Notes: generated from the sequence alone by a model not told the origin. Positions 25,076 to 33,947 are shown, numbered from the stretch's first letter. The stretch: DNA of 63,771 nt from Desulfatitalea sp. UBA4791 (GCA_002402905.1 DHGT01000019.1:36651-100421), one strand, 5' to 3'. Translations and numbers: made by a program.

Positions 25076-25578
25076 GATGGTCTATTTCCTTGCCGCCTTG
25101 CGCGGATACTGCTATGTACGCCGATATCTTAAAGCGGCTTATGGGTAATATTCTTTTTTCCCCATCTACGGGGCTCGGTCCAACCGGATCGCTTTCTTGT
25201 TTAAGCATTTCTGGCCGCTGCTTGCGCGAATGTCAATTCCCGTCAGCGGTCCATCGGCATAGCGGCATCATTTCCAGCTGTTTCCGAATTTGGTCGCTTT
25301 GGCGATCGGGGTGATTTAAGCAAGGTTTATGCCTACTTATCGTTATATGTTCAACCCTTGAATTTTTGTTTATTTCAAGGGGCTCATTTGCTTGAGGGCG
25401 GGGCTATCGGCCCATACCCCAGCGGCAATGTGTTCAAACCGACACACTTATTATCCCAGGATGGGTCATTTATACAACAAAATAATGGCGGCATCGCCAG
25501 CTGCGGGCAAGACGCCGGGTTCTTGTGACATCTGCGCTCGTCAGCAGATATGAACCGCCATTTCAACAAGGAGACGCT
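25076..25578. other. Divergent intergenic region between lpxC and comM
   Basis: This stretch of about 500 bases has no convincing gene on either strand. It holds a perfect 8-base stem (25355-25362 with 25374-25381, CCCTTGAA/TTCAAGGG, 11-base loop) without a T-run, so it is an operator or structure candidate and not a terminator. A strong AAGGAG at 25568-25573 serves comM. Confidence 0.5.
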
Positions 25579-27114
25579 GTGCTGGCAAAAGTGATGAGCA
25601 GTGCCGTACACGGTGTGGATGCTTACCCGGTGGAAGTAGAAATCGACATTTCCAATGGGCTGCCTTCGTTTATCACCGTGGGACTGCCGGAAACCGCCGT
25701 GAAAGAGAGCAAGGAGAGGGTAAAAGCCGCCATTAAAAATTCGGGGTACAGCTTCCCGGATGATCGCATCACCGTCAATCTGGCCCCGGCCCACCGAAAA
25801 AAGGAGGGAACCGGTTTCGATCTGCCGATCGCCGTCGGCATTTTGACAGCCACCGGCGTCGTTTCCCAGGACGCGACAAATGCTTTCCTGTTGCTCGGAG
25901 AGCTGAGTCTGGATGGCCGCATCAAAGCTGTTTTTGGATCTCTTTCCATGGCCTTGACGGCCAGGCAGAAAGGCTTCAAGGGCATCGTGGTGCCATTTGA
26001 CAACCGCAAGGAAGCAGCTGTTGTAAAAGGTATCGATGTCTATCCCGCCAGGCACCTATCCCAGGTCATAGAATTCTTAAAGGGGCAAGGGAATATTGAT
26101 GTCGAGCCCCCCGGTTCTATTGATTGGATGGTCAGAGACAGCACGCCCAGTGAGGATTTTGCAGAGGTGAGAGGGCAGGAACATGCCAAACGTGCCTTGG
26201 AAATCGCAGCGGCTGGCGGGCACAATCTTTTGATGGTCGGTCCGCCCGGAGCAGGCAAGACCATGTTGGCCCGGAGGATTCCTTCCATACTGCCCCCCCC
26301 AACCTTTGAGGAAGCCATCGAGACCACCAAAATCTACAGTGTGGCCGGCTTGCTCGGGCGCGACCAGGCCTTGATCAGCCGGCGTTGCTTTCGATCGCCG
26401 CACCACACCATTTCCGATGCCGGTCTGATTGGCGGGGGGGTGATCCCCAGGCCAGGAGAAGTCAGCCTGGCGCATCACGGGGTTCTTTTCCTGGATGAAT
26501 TGCCTGAATACAAAAAGCATGTGCTCGAAGTACTGCGGCAACCGCTCGAAGATGGTGAAGTGACTTTGTCTCGCGCCAGTTCGACGATTACCTATCCCGC
26601 TCGGGTCATGCTTGTGGCGGCCCTGAATCCCTGCCCTTGCGGGTATTATTCGGACCCGCAACACACCTGCCGGTGCACTGCCCAGCAGATTCATCGGTAT
26701 CGCTCCAAATTATCCGGCCCCTTGCTCGATCGCATCGACATTCATATTGAGGTCCCGGCCGTGTCCTACAAGGACCTGATGGGAGAAACGGGCGCGGAGC
26801 CTTCCGAAGAGATCCGCAAACGCGTCGTGGCGGCCCGCACGATTCAGCAGCACAGATTCAGGCGCTCGCGGATTTTCTGCAATGCCCAAATGCAGAATCG
26901 CCACCTGAAAAAGTGGTGCGCCATCGATCCAGACGCCTCCGCGCTGCTGGAGAGGGCCATCGACAAGATGGGGCTGTCGGCGCGCGCCTTGAACCGGATT
27001 CTAAAAATCGGCCGCACCATTGCCGACCTGGCAGAGCAGGAAGCAATTGTCAACGAGCACATTGCAGAGGCGATACAATACCGCGCCCTGGATCGATCAC
27101 TCGCTGATAGATAG
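25579..27114 (+). CDS. comM: YifB/ComM-family AAA ATPase (Mg-chelatase-like)
   Basis: The 511-residue protein has the N-terminal ChlI-like domain (about 5-165; VDAYPVEVEIDISNGLPSF), an AAA core (about 190-400; VGPPGAGKTMLARR Walker A, VLFLDELPEY Walker B, the HHTISDAGLIGGG insert and NPCPCGYYSDP) and the C-terminal Mg_chelatase_C domain (RALNRILKIGRTIADL). ComM-type helicases extend branch migration during DNA uptake and recombination. A GTG at 25579 with AAGGAG five bases upstream is preferred over an open frame from 25525. It is monocistronic here. Confidence 0.93.
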   Translation: MLAKVMSSAVHGVDAYPVEVEIDISNGLPSFITVGLPETAVKESKERVKAAIKNSGYSFPDDRITVNLAPAHRKKEGTGFDLPIAVGILTATGVVSQDATNAFLLLGELSLDGRIKAVFGSLSMALTARQKGFKGIVVPFDNRKEAAVVKGIDVYPARHLSQVIEFLKGQGNIDVEPPGSIDWMVRDSTPSEDFAEVRGQEHAKRALEIAAAGGHNLLMVGPPGAGKTMLARRIPSILPPPTFEEAIETTKIYSVAGLLGRDQALISRRCFRSPHHTISDAGLIGGGVIPRPGEVSLAHHGVLFLDELPEYKKHVLEVLRQPLEDGEVTLSRASSTITYPARVMLVAALNPCPCGYYSDPQHTCRCTAQQIHRYRSKLSGPLLDRIDIHIEVPAVSYKDLMGETGAEPSEEIRKRVVAARTIQQHRFRRSRIFCNAQMQNRHLKKWCAIDPDASALLERAIDKMGLSARALNRILKIGRTIADLAEQEAIVNEHIAEAIQYRALDRSLADR

Positions 27115-27320
27115 TCGCATTTCGCGCGTAAAGCCCGTAGAACCGCGTCTGTGGCCGGCCGGAGTTGGATGCCTCTGGCGTCGCCTTTGGCCACGCCTTT
27201 GAGAGCCTGACGTGCCGTGGGTATATGACGTTGTGCCGGATCAAATTTGGAGATCCTTGCCCCGCTTTGGTTGCCAAGGGAGATAGATGAAAAAATCCAC
27301 TAATGATCGGCACTTAGGTG

Positions 27321-27358
27321 TTGACAAAGACGGTATCAGGCTGTACATGCCTTATAAT
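27321..27358 (+). promoter_or_regulatory. Possible promoter elements for the HU gene
   Basis: A perfect TATAAT (27353-27358) lies 46 bases before the HU start. The only clear TTGACA (27321-27326) is 26 bases away, too far for a normal promoter, so the -10 may work with a weak -35. Confidence 0.35.
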
Positions 27359-27403
27359 AGTAGCGTTGGCGGGTTATATCATTCTTTAAAAGGAGGAATT
27401 CAG

Positions 27404-27676
27404 ATGACTAAAGCGGAAATCGTTGAGAAAATGGCCAAGGATGCCGGCGTCACAAAAGCAGCGGCCCAGACCGCCTTGGAGTCTTTTGTGGACAGTGTGA
27501 CCAAAGCACTGAAGAAAAAAGACGGCAAGGTTACCTTGGTGGGATTCGGCACTTTTCAGAAGGCGCGCCGCAAAGCCCGAAAGGGTAGAAATCCGCAGAC
27601 AGGTGAAGTAATCAAGATCAAGGCCTCCAATGTTGTTAAGTTCAAACCCGGCAAAAAGCTCAAAGAGTCGATCTAG
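27404..27676 (+). CDS. HU-family histone-like DNA-binding protein
   Basis: The 90-residue protein bends and compacts DNA as a dimer. It starts MTKAEIVEKMAKDAGVTK and has the DNA-contacting arm GTFQKARRKARKGRNPQTGE and the closing VVKFKPGKKLKE. AAAGGAGGAATTCAG before the ATG at 27404 is a textbook ribosome site; the frame is open further upstream to 27287 but lacks that. The arm is more basic than in E. coli HU. It is followed by short tandem repeats and a strong terminator, so it is a single-gene unit. Confidence 0.96.
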   Translation: MTKAEIVEKMAKDAGVTKAAAQTALESFVDSVTKALKKKDGKVTLVGFGTFQKARRKARKGRNPQTGEVIKIKASNVVKFKPGKKLKESI

Positions 27677-27718
27677 TTTTACGTTTCAGGTTTTACGTTT
27701 CAGGTGTTACGCTTCAAG
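27677..27718 (+). repeat. 14-base tandem repeat, about three copies
   Basis: Directly after the HU stop codon, TTTTACGTTTCAGG occurs twice exactly (27677-27690, 27691-27704), followed by a copy with three mismatches (27705-27718). The repeats sit between the gene and its terminator. Confidence 0.85.
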
Positions 27719-27732
27719 AAGTCTTTTCGAAA

Positions 27733-27765
27733 GGCAGCCCTCTATCGGGACGGGCTGCCTTTTTT
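27733..27765 (+). terminator. Rho-independent terminator of the HU gene
   Basis: GGCAGCCC (27733-27740) pairs perfectly with GGGCTGCC (27752-27759) around an 11-base loop, and six T follow. Confidence 0.92.
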
Positions 27766-27895
27766 CGTTCTGTTGGGATCCTATCCTCAACCTGCTGCCG
27801 AAGTAAACCGGTCCTCGAACATGTGATGACCGCAACGGCGCTGGTGTCGACCGGTTTTCCGAAGATATCGCAAGTAATTTTTGAGCAACCGATAT

Positions 27896-28393
27896 TCAGA
27901 CCCCATCGAGATCGAATCCTCCCGCGTCGTTCATGACTTTGACGATCACTTCACTGGCAAAACCGCGTTGCTGGAGAAAACGAAAGAGACGAAATCTGTC
28001 GCGCTCGCAAAGGAGCTCTGGATGGCCGGCCTCCCTCTGTGCTATTCGCTTCTTTTGAAAAGCCTTCCGGCAATCTTCGATTTGAGATTCCTCCGGGCAT
28101 TGGCGTTCGATGGTCTTCTGGATATAAGCCGCATCGATCCGTGCTGCCTTCAACTTCTGTAAGATGCGCAACACACCATAACCTTTGCGACGCAACCGGT
28201 CCGCGTAGCCTTCACAAAAGCGCCTATCATCGAGGTATTCCATCTCGATGCACCTGGCGATCACCGGTGAGATCATATTGCCTGAAAAACCCCGCTGCCT
28301 GAGTTTCTGTGAAAGCTCGAAGCAGCTGTGGTCGCGACGGCTCAGCAATCGCAATGCGGCCGTGAGGCAGCTTTTATCCGTTTGCCGATTCAT
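27896..28393 (-). CDS. recX: RecX regulatory protein
   Basis: This 165-residue helical protein fits the RecX family, which binds RecA filaments and limits recombination. Three three-helix repeats are visible; motifs include ALRLLSRRDHSCFELSQKL, MEYLDDRRFCEGYADRL and RKGYGVLRILQKLKAARI. I prefer the ATG at 28393 with AAGGA upstream over a TTG at 28432. recA is not adjacent, so it is an orphan copy in this window. Confidence 0.85.
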   Translation of the reverse strand: MNRQTDKSCLTAALRLLSRRDHSCFELSQKLRQRGFSGNMISPVIARCIEMEYLDDRRFCEGYADRLRRKGYGVLRILQKLKAARIDAAYIQKTIERQCPEESQIEDCRKAFQKKRIAQREAGHPELLCERDRFRLFRFLQQRGFASEVIVKVMNDAGGFDLDGV

Positions 28394-28547
28394 ATGGGGA
28401 TCGGTTCCTTCTTGGGCCGGGCAAACAGACAACGATCAGATCAAGTGTCATGGGTTCTCCTATTTTCGTTGTTTATAACATTGACGATGGTGCGCCTCAA
28501 GGTGGAAGGGCTTGTATCCGGTCGGCGCACAGGGCGAGGATGCGGAT

Positions 28548-28575
28548 TTGACACGGCTTCATCAAGACTTAAATT
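28548..28575 (+). promoter_or_regulatory. Candidate sigma-70 promoter of the zinc-ribbon gene
   Basis: TTGACA (28548-28553) and TAAATT (28570-28575) are separated by 16 bases, about 125 bases before the gene at 28700. The rest of the 306-base gap between recX and that gene shows a GCCCGG/CCGGGC stem near 28590-28615 and no gene. Confidence 0.45.
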
Positions 28576-28699
28576 AGCCCTTGGTGTTTGCAGGCCCGGG
28601 GGGTATGCTGGTACCGGGCTAATTTGAGAATGGATCTGCCGGATCCATCGTGTGCGGCACCGGCAAAATGATCCAACATAAAGCACATTGGAGAGACGT

Positions 28700-29377
28700 A
28701 TGGCCATAGAAACAAGGCAGGAATACATGGAACGGGTGATGGCGATGCCCAAACCTCGCTGTCCCTACTGCAATGAAGAGATGAAACTGTGGGAGGTGCC
28801 ACCGATCACCTTTTCGGATGGGCTGGGATGGGGGGTCCCCTACCTGTTCCTCTGTTTTAACGATGAGTGTCCCCTTTACAGCCAGGGGTGGAAGGATATG
28901 GAAGAGAATTACGCCCAGCATGCCTCCATGCGCTGTTTCAACTATCCCGGAACGGAGCAGTTCGAGTGCATGCCGGTCTTCAGTCCCATGGGGGGGCAGG
29001 GGCAGATTATCGACGATGAAGCCCTCGCCCAGGAGGAGATGCTCAAAGAGCAGACCAAAAAAGGCTTCTCCATCCTTGCGGATTGTTATGTGAACAAAGA
29101 CAATTTGACCATCATCCGGTTGTTGAGTGATGCCTGTGAGCCGATGCGTGTCCGCATCAAGGCCGCGGAGATGATCGGGGATATCGGTGAATTGGAAGCC
29201 ATCGAGCCGTTGCGTTTCATGAAGGCGGCCAATCAGAAACTCCAGGAGGCCATCGACGCCGCCGTGATGCATATTCATGAACGCTTTTTCACCCGCGAAT
29301 GCCCGTTTTGCGCGGAGATTATCAAAAAGCGCGCCAAGATATGTAAAAACTGCGGCAGAGAAGTCGCCGGACTTTAA
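28700..29377 (+). CDS. Zinc-ribbon protein with helical middle, function unknown
   Basis: The 225-residue soluble protein has an N-terminal CPYCNEEM motif, an aromatic region with further Cys (FLCFNDECPLY), a helical middle resembling HEAT-like repeats (IRLLSDACEPMRVRIKAAEMIG, LEAIEPLRFMKAAN) and a C-terminal double CxxC ribbon (CPFCAE, CKNCGRE). That is consistent with two metal-binding ends and a protein-contact middle. GGAG precedes the ATG at 28700. It is convergent with the HsdR-N-like gene and has no operon partner. I do not assign a function. Confidence 0.8.
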   Translation: MAIETRQEYMERVMAMPKPRCPYCNEEMKLWEVPPITFSDGLGWGVPYLFLCFNDECPLYSQGWKDMEENYAQHASMRCFNYPGTEQFECMPVFSPMGGQGQIIDDEALAQEEMLKEQTKKGFSILADCYVNKDNLTIIRLLSDACEPMRVRIKAAEMIGDIGELEAIEPLRFMKAANQKLQEAIDAAVMHIHERFFTRECPFCAEIIKKRAKICKNCGREVAGL

Positions 29378-29384
29378 TAGCGTA

Positions 29385-29427
29385 AGGGCACGCGCCAGTA
29401 AGCTTATCGTAAATGTGCGCGTGCCCT
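29385..29427. terminator. Long stem at a convergent gene junction
   Basis: AGGGCACGCGC (29385-29395) pairs with GCGCGTGCCCT (29417-29427), 11 perfect base pairs, between two converging genes. No T-run follows on either strand, so if it ends transcription it does so weakly or with a factor. The right arm overlaps the last codon of the minus-strand gene. Confidence 0.5.
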
Positions 29428-30001
29428 ACTGGCCGGATGTAAGCACGCGCTTGTTGACGTTCATGGTGTCGTATGATCGAAAGATCAGTTGCTGTCTCGC
29501 ACGGCGGATCTCGGCCAAAGGCAGTAAGCGCTGGGGATCGAATGACTGCCGTGCCTGCTGTTTAGATGGAATGGCCGCCAGACCGTCGCCAATCTTATTT
29601 CCGCTGACCGTATCCCATACGACGGCCGTCCGACCATCCGATGCGGCGGCCTGCGGAATCTGGTAATCACACAACAGCCTGGCCGCTGCGATCACTTCCC
29701 GTTCACGTGAAGCCAGCGAACCGGGTGCGCATTTGATGACCATGTAACGCCACCCGTCGATGTGGACCACCAGGTCGACGAACGAGCGGTACTCTTCGTT
29801 GCCCATATTCAGAACGATGGGTGCATCCACTTCGATATCTTCCCTGGTATACCCCTTTGATTCCAAGAGAACGCGTTCCACCGCCTGACGATTGGCCTCC
29901 GCGCCCGAATCGGGAATTTCACGGCCGGTGATATGATCGATCAGGGTCTCTTTCGTGAGGGTCTCTTCCGTCCTGTCCATGATACTCGGATGCCTTTCCA
30001 T
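29426..30001 (-). CDS. HsdR-N-like (restriction-endonuclease-fold) protein
   Basis: The 191-residue protein resembles the stand-alone type I restriction HsdR N-terminal domain family (HSDR_N_2): TLIDHITGREIPDSGAEANR, an acidic IEVDAPIVLN strand, FVDLVVHIDGWRYMVIKCAPG (D...K, with a KCAPG in place of E-x-K) and REREVIAAARLL. No motor or modification subunit is nearby, so a restriction role is unlikely; a nucleic-acid-related house function is possible. Its ATG overlaps the gpmI stop as ATGA, so it is translated with gpmI. A longer open frame upstream is only the shadow of gpmI. Confidence 0.78.
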   Translation of the reverse strand: MERHPSIMDRTEETLTKETLIDHITGREIPDSGAEANRQAVERVLLESKGYTREDIEVDAPIVLNMGNEEYRSFVDLVVHIDGWRYMVIKCAPGSLASREREVIAAARLLCDYQIPQAAASDGRTAVVWDTVSGNKIGDGLAAIPSKQQARQSFDPQRLLPLAEIRRARQQLIFRSYDTMNVNKRVLTSGQ

Positions 30002-31551
30002 CAAAGTGTATCGGTAATCAACGGCTTGCCCGTCATTTGGGCCGGCTGCGGGATATTGAGCAGCTTCAGAATCGTAGGCGCGATGTCTCCCAAAACCCCT
30101 TCCCGGAGTTGTGCCTGTTTGTGCCGATCGTTCATATAGATGATGTGTACGAAGTTGGTCGTGTGGGCCGTGTGCATCTTGCCTTTGCTGTTGAGCATGG
30201 TTTCCGCATTGCCATGGTCGGCGGTGATCAGCATGGCCCCCCCTTTGGATTGCACCGCCGCCACAATGCGTCCCACACATCGATCCACCGTTTCACAGGC
30301 CTTGATCGCCGCCGGGATGTTGCCGGTGTGACCGACCATGTCCATGTTGGCGAAGTTGAGCACGATCAAATCGTATCGATCGGAAGCGATGCGGTCGAGC
30401 ACCTCGGCGGTGACCGCTTCGGCGCTCATCTCCGGTTTGTGATCGTAGGTTGGTACGTCCCTGGGCGAGGGGATCAGGCAGCGATCCTCATTCTCAAACG
30501 GCTTCTCTTCACCGCCATTGAAAAAGTAGGTGACATGGGCGTATTTTTCGGTTTCGGCAATACGCAGCTGGCGCAGGCCGGCCTTGCTGACCACCTCCCC
30601 GAGGATGCCCTCGAGATGCTCGGGGGGAAAGGCAATCGGCAGATCGAAGCTTTCGTCGTACAGGGTCATGCAGACATAGTCGCTCAGTCGGGGACGGATT
30701 TCTCGCTCGAATCCCTTGAACCCGTCGTCGATGAAGGCCCGCGTGAGCTGGCGGGCGCGATCGGCCCTGAAATTGAAAAAGAGAATGGCATCCTCATCGC
30801 GCACGGAAGAGAGCGGCTGATCGTCCGGTCCGACGATCGCGATGGGCTTGACAAATTCATCAGTCTCACCGCGGGCATATGCTTGGCGTATGGCTTCCAG
30901 AGGATCGCGTTCGTGCAGCCCTTCGCCCAGGGTGAGGAGACGATAGGCTTTTTCGGTACGTTCCCAGCGGGTATCACGATCCATGGCGTAATATCGGCCG
31001 CAGATGGAAGCGATGGCCCCGTTGCCGATGGTTTCGATGTGTCGTTGGACCTGTTCGACATAGCCGAGACCCGCATCCGGGGATGTATCACGGCCATCCA
31101 GAATGGCATGCACATAAACCTTGGCCAGACCCTTTTGCTTGGCGAGATCCAGCAGGGCCAGGAGGTGGGTCAACTGGCTGTGGACGCCGCCGTTCGATAT
31201 CAGGCCGATCAAATGCAGGTGGCTGTCTTTTTCGATGACACGCTGCATGCATCGGTTGATCGCGTCGTTTTTGAAAAAGGAACCGTCCTTGATGGCGGTG
31301 TCGATGCGCAGCAGGTCCTGATAGACCACCCGGCCGGCGCCGATATTCAAATGGCCCACCTCGGAGTTGCCCATGATGCCATCGGGCAGTCCCACCGATC
31401 GGCCGCAGGTTGTCAATTTAGTGTGGGGATATTCGGCCAGGAGTTGGTCCAGGTTGGGGGTGTTGGCCAAGGTGACAGCGTTTCCGGCACCCGGCGCATC
31501 GATGCCCCAGCCGTCCAGGATGACCAGCATGACGGGTTTGGGTCGTTGCAT
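30001..31551 (-). CDS. gpmI: Phosphoglycerate mutase, 2,3-bisphosphoglycerate-independent
   Basis: The 516-residue metalloenzyme of glycolysis and gluconeogenesis belongs to the alkaline-phosphatase superfamily. It starts MQRPKPVMLVILDGWG, with the metal-binding DGWG, then GNSEVGHLNIGAGR containing the catalytic Ser, HAILDGRDTSPDAG, the FFNFRADRARQLTRAF segment and, at the end, ANMDMVGHTG and ITADHGNAE (second metal cluster). GGGAG lies upstream of the ATG at 31551; the open frame to 31674 is not needed. It follows rsfS after 10 bases. Confidence 0.97.
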   Translation of the reverse strand: MQRPKPVMLVILDGWGIDAPGAGNAVTLANTPNLDQLLAEYPHTKLTTCGRSVGLPDGIMGNSEVGHLNIGAGRVVYQDLLRIDTAIKDGSFFKNDAINRCMQRVIEKDSHLHLIGLISNGGVHSQLTHLLALLDLAKQKGLAKVYVHAILDGRDTSPDAGLGYVEQVQRHIETIGNGAIASICGRYYAMDRDTRWERTEKAYRLLTLGEGLHERDPLEAIRQAYARGETDEFVKPIAIVGPDDQPLSSVRDEDAILFFNFRADRARQLTRAFIDDGFKGFEREIRPRLSDYVCMTLYDESFDLPIAFPPEHLEGILGEVVSKAGLRQLRIAETEKYAHVTYFFNGGEEKPFENEDRCLIPSPRDVPTYDHKPEMSAEAVTAEVLDRIASDRYDLIVLNFANMDMVGHTGNIPAAIKACETVDRCVGRIVAAVQSKGGAMLITADHGNAETMLNSKGKMHTAHTTNFVHIIYMNDRHKQAQLREGVLGDIAPTILKLLNIPQPAQMTGKPLITDTL

Positions 31552-31561
31552 GATTTTCTCC

Positions 31562-31972
31562 CTATTCGATAAAGACCTCTTCGCCTTCGAACCCCTTTGC
31601 ATCGGCCTCCCGTTGCTCGGCCATGCTCTTGGTGGTGATGCGTTTGGCATCGCTCCACAAGCCTTCGAGGTCATAGAAGGCGCGGGTGGTTTCGTAAAAG
31701 ACGTGAATGATCACGTGGCCGTAATCCATCAAGACCCACAATCCTTCGGTTTTGCCTTCGACACTCAAGGGCTTGATGGACTTTTTTCTCAAAAAGCGCT
31801 GAATATGATCGGCAATGGCGCTGACCTGCCGGTTGGAGCGTCCGCTGCAGATGATGAAGGTGTTGGCGATGGACGTCAATTTTCGCACGTCCAGTACGAC
31901 CACGCCCTGCGCCTGTTTACCCAGTACGGCCTGAACGAAGAGATCCAGGTCGGCCTCGCGCTTATCTTTCAT
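31562..31972 (-). CDS. rsfS: Ribosomal silencing factor RsfS (Iojap family)
   Basis: The 136-residue protein binds ribosomal protein L14 and blocks joining of the subunits when nutrients are short. It shows the family core VVVLDVRKLTSIANTFIICSGRSNRQVSAIAD and GLWVLMDYGHVIIHVF. The ATG at 31972 overlaps the nadD stop as ATGA, so translation is coupled. The longer frame from 32023 is unnecessary. The nadD-rsfS pair is a very common arrangement. Confidence 0.95.
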   Translation of the reverse strand: MKDKREADLDLFVQAVLGKQAQGVVVLDVRKLTSIANTFIICSGRSNRQVSAIADHIQRFLRKKSIKPLSVEGKTEGLWVLMDYGHVIIHVFYETTRAFYDLEGLWSDAKRITTKSMAEQREADAKGFEGEEVFIE

Positions 31973-32664
31973 GAATAAAGACCCTTTTGGTGAATGTAGC
32001 CTGCGACCGGAGCCGCAACCCACTCATCGATTGATGCCCCCGCCTGGATGCGGGCGCGGATTTGAGATGACGACATGTCCACAGGCGTAACCGATACCAG
32101 ATAGATGCGCTGCTTTTGCGGATGCGTCAAGACGGTTCCATCCGATTCGAATGCATAGGCCCGGGAGATGTGTGTTTGAACATAGTCCAGGACCTCCTGG
32201 CGGGTGGTTGGCGACCAGAGCCCGGATCCTGGTCGGGACATGACGGCCATCGCCGTTTCCTCGAAGAGACGATCATACGCTTTCCATGTATGGATTTCCA
32301 TAAAGGCGTCCAGGCCCAGAAGGAAAACAAGCAGTTGCGTTCGGGACAATTTGCTTTTGACCAGGCGCACCGTATCGATGCTGAACGAAGGTCCCGTACG
32401 TTCGAGTTCCAGAGAACAGACGTCGAGTCCGGGCTGTTGATTGAGGGTTAAGCGGACCATCTCCAGCCGATGCTCGGCTTTCGCCAGCTTGCCGGTGCTT
32501 TTGTGGGGCGGCAAGGCACTGGGGATGAAATAGACGACGTCCAGGTCGAGTTGCCGCCGGACATCCAGGGCGACTTGAAGGTGTCCGCGATGGATGGGAT
32601 TGAAGGTCCCGCCGAAAAGACCGACGCGTTGGGCGCGGTCCTGCTGCCGTTCATTGGGTTTCAT
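31969..32664 (-). CDS. nadD: Nicotinate-nucleotide adenylyltransferase
   Basis: The 231-residue enzyme forms deamido-NAD from nicotinate mononucleotide and ATP. It shows the nucleotidyltransferase GLFGGTFNPIHRGHL, the IPSALPPHK stretch, HRLEMVRLTL and the C-terminal SSSQIRARI. Its start overlaps obgE by 14 bases and its end overlaps rsfS. With nadA at 48157, NAD synthesis is represented twice in the window. Confidence 0.96.
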   Translation of the reverse strand: MKPNERQQDRAQRVGLFGGTFNPIHRGHLQVALDVRRQLDLDVVYFIPSALPPHKSTGKLAKAEHRLEMVRLTLNQQPGLDVCSLELERTGPSFSIDTVRLVKSKLSRTQLLVFLLGLDAFMEIHTWKAYDRLFEETAMAVMSRPGSGLWSPTTRQEVLDYVQTHISRAYAFESDGTVLTHPQKQRIYLVSVTPVDMSSSQIRARIQAGASIDEWVAAPVAGYIHQKGLYS

Positions 32665-33658
32665 CCAGAGCGTCTAACTGCCGGCGAATGTGTTGTTTCA
32701 ATGCGTCAAGTCCCTTGTGGGTCGCCGCGCTGATCCTGAGAATCGTGGAGCTCTGCAGGGCTTGGCAGAAAAGATCGGCCAGCTGGTCGGTTCCGGCCAG
32801 ATCGATTTTATTCAGTACCACCAACTGAGGCTTTGTCGCAAGGGCGTCGCTGTACATGGCCAGTTCGTGGTTGACCATACGATACGATTTCAGCGGGTCG
32901 TCCGAGGTCAGGGTGCTGGCGTCGATCATGTGCACCAGTATGCTGGTGCGTTCCACATGGCGCAAGAAGCGGATACCCAGGCCGGCGCCTTCATGCGCCC
33001 CTTCGATCAATCCCGGAATATCGGCCACCACGAAAGGTTCGCCCTGATGGGATGCGACCACCCCCAGATTGGGGGTCAAGGTGGTAAACGGGTAATCGGC
33101 GATTTTGGGACGCGCCGAAGAGATGGCGCTGATTAACGTGGATTTGCCGGCATTGGGCAGCCCGATGATGCCCACATCGGCGATGGATTTGAGCTCCAGC
33201 TTCAATGTCAGGCGCTGGCCGGGCTCTCCCGGTTGGGCAAAACGCGGTGTACGGTGGGTGGCCGATTTGAATTTGGCATTGCCCTGGCCGCCGCGTCCGC
33301 CCCGGGCCACCACGACGGTCTGGTCGGGATCGACCAGATCGAATAGCAGGTCGCCGTTTTCGGCATCGAAGATAGCGGTGCCTACCGGCACCGGGATGAT
33401 CAAGTCTTCGCCGCCCCGGCCGCTGCGCTGGCTGCCTTGCCCATGTCCGCCGGACGGGGCTTTATACTCTTTTTTGAATTGAAGATGATAGAGGGTGCGC
33501 TTGTTGGGAGCGGCTTTCAGGAGGACATCACCGCCTTTGCCACCATCACCGCCGTCCGGCCCTCCCTTGGGAACGAAGCGTTCACGCCGGAAGCTGACGC
33601 ATCCGCGTCCACCGTCGCCGGATTGAACGATGATGGTGGTTTCGTCGATGAATTTCAC
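32651..33658 (-). CDS. obgE: Obg-family GTPase
   Basis: The 335-residue GTPase has the glycine-rich Obg fold (1-158; GDGGRGCVSFRRERF, GGPDGGDGGKGG) and a G domain (about 159-335): G1 GLPNAGKST, G3 DIPGLIEGAHEG, G4 NKID. It links nutrient status with 50S assembly and the stringent response. There is no C-terminal OCT extension. Its start overlaps the rpmA stop. The rplU-rpmA-obgE order is widespread. Confidence 0.97.
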   Translation of the reverse strand: MKFIDETTIIVQSGDGGRGCVSFRRERFVPKGGPDGGDGGKGGDVLLKAAPNKRTLYHLQFKKEYKAPSGGHGQGSQRSGRGGEDLIIPVPVGTAIFDAENGDLLFDLVDPDQTVVVARGGRGGQGNAKFKSATHRTPRFAQPGEPGQRLTLKLELKSIADVGIIGLPNAGKSTLISAISSARPKIADYPFTTLTPNLGVVASHQGEPFVVADIPGLIEGAHEGAGLGIRFLRHVERTSILVHMIDASTLTSDDPLKSYRMVNHELAMYSDALATKPQLVVLNKIDLAGTDQLADLFCQALQSSTILRISAATHKGLDALKQHIRRQLDALDETQ

Positions 33659-33909
33659 GCGGCATAAACACTGACCTTTTTGCCGGTGCGGCCCTTGCGT
33701 TCAAAGGTGACGATGCCGTCGATCTTGGCAAAAAGTGTATAATCCCGACCCATGCCGACGTTGTTGCCCGGATGGATTCTCGTGCCCAGTTGGCGTACGA
33801 TGATGTTGCCGGCTTTGACCGTTTCTCCGCCGTAGCGCTTGGTGCCTCTGCGCTGGCCCTGACTATCGCGCCCGTTTTTCGAGCTTCCGCCCGCTTTTTT
33901 ATGTGCCAT
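33655..33909 (-). CDS. rpmA: 50S ribosomal protein L27
   Basis: The 84-residue protein begins MAHKKAGGSSKNGRDSQGQR, the conserved L27 N-terminus that reaches the peptidyl-transferase centre, followed by FGGET-like KRYGGETVKAG and VRQLGTRIHPG. It follows rplU after 38 bases and overlaps obgE by four. Confidence 0.98.
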   Translation of the reverse strand: MAHKKAGGSSKNGRDSQGQRRGTKRYGGETVKAGNIIVRQLGTRIHPGNNVGMGRDYTLFAKIDGIVTFERKGRTGKKVSVYAA

Positions 33910-33947
33910 GGTAAATTCTCCTTACAAATCAAACGAATCGGATGCGG

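Noticed and set aside
27321..27358. TTGACA and TATAAT before HU as one standard promoter
   Set aside because: The spacing is 26 bases, too long for sigma-70; only the -10 is kept as a candidate.
29426..30001. Restriction-modification system
   Set aside because: Only an HsdR-N-like domain is present; there are no HsdM, HsdS or motor domains nearby and the gene is part of a housekeeping operon.
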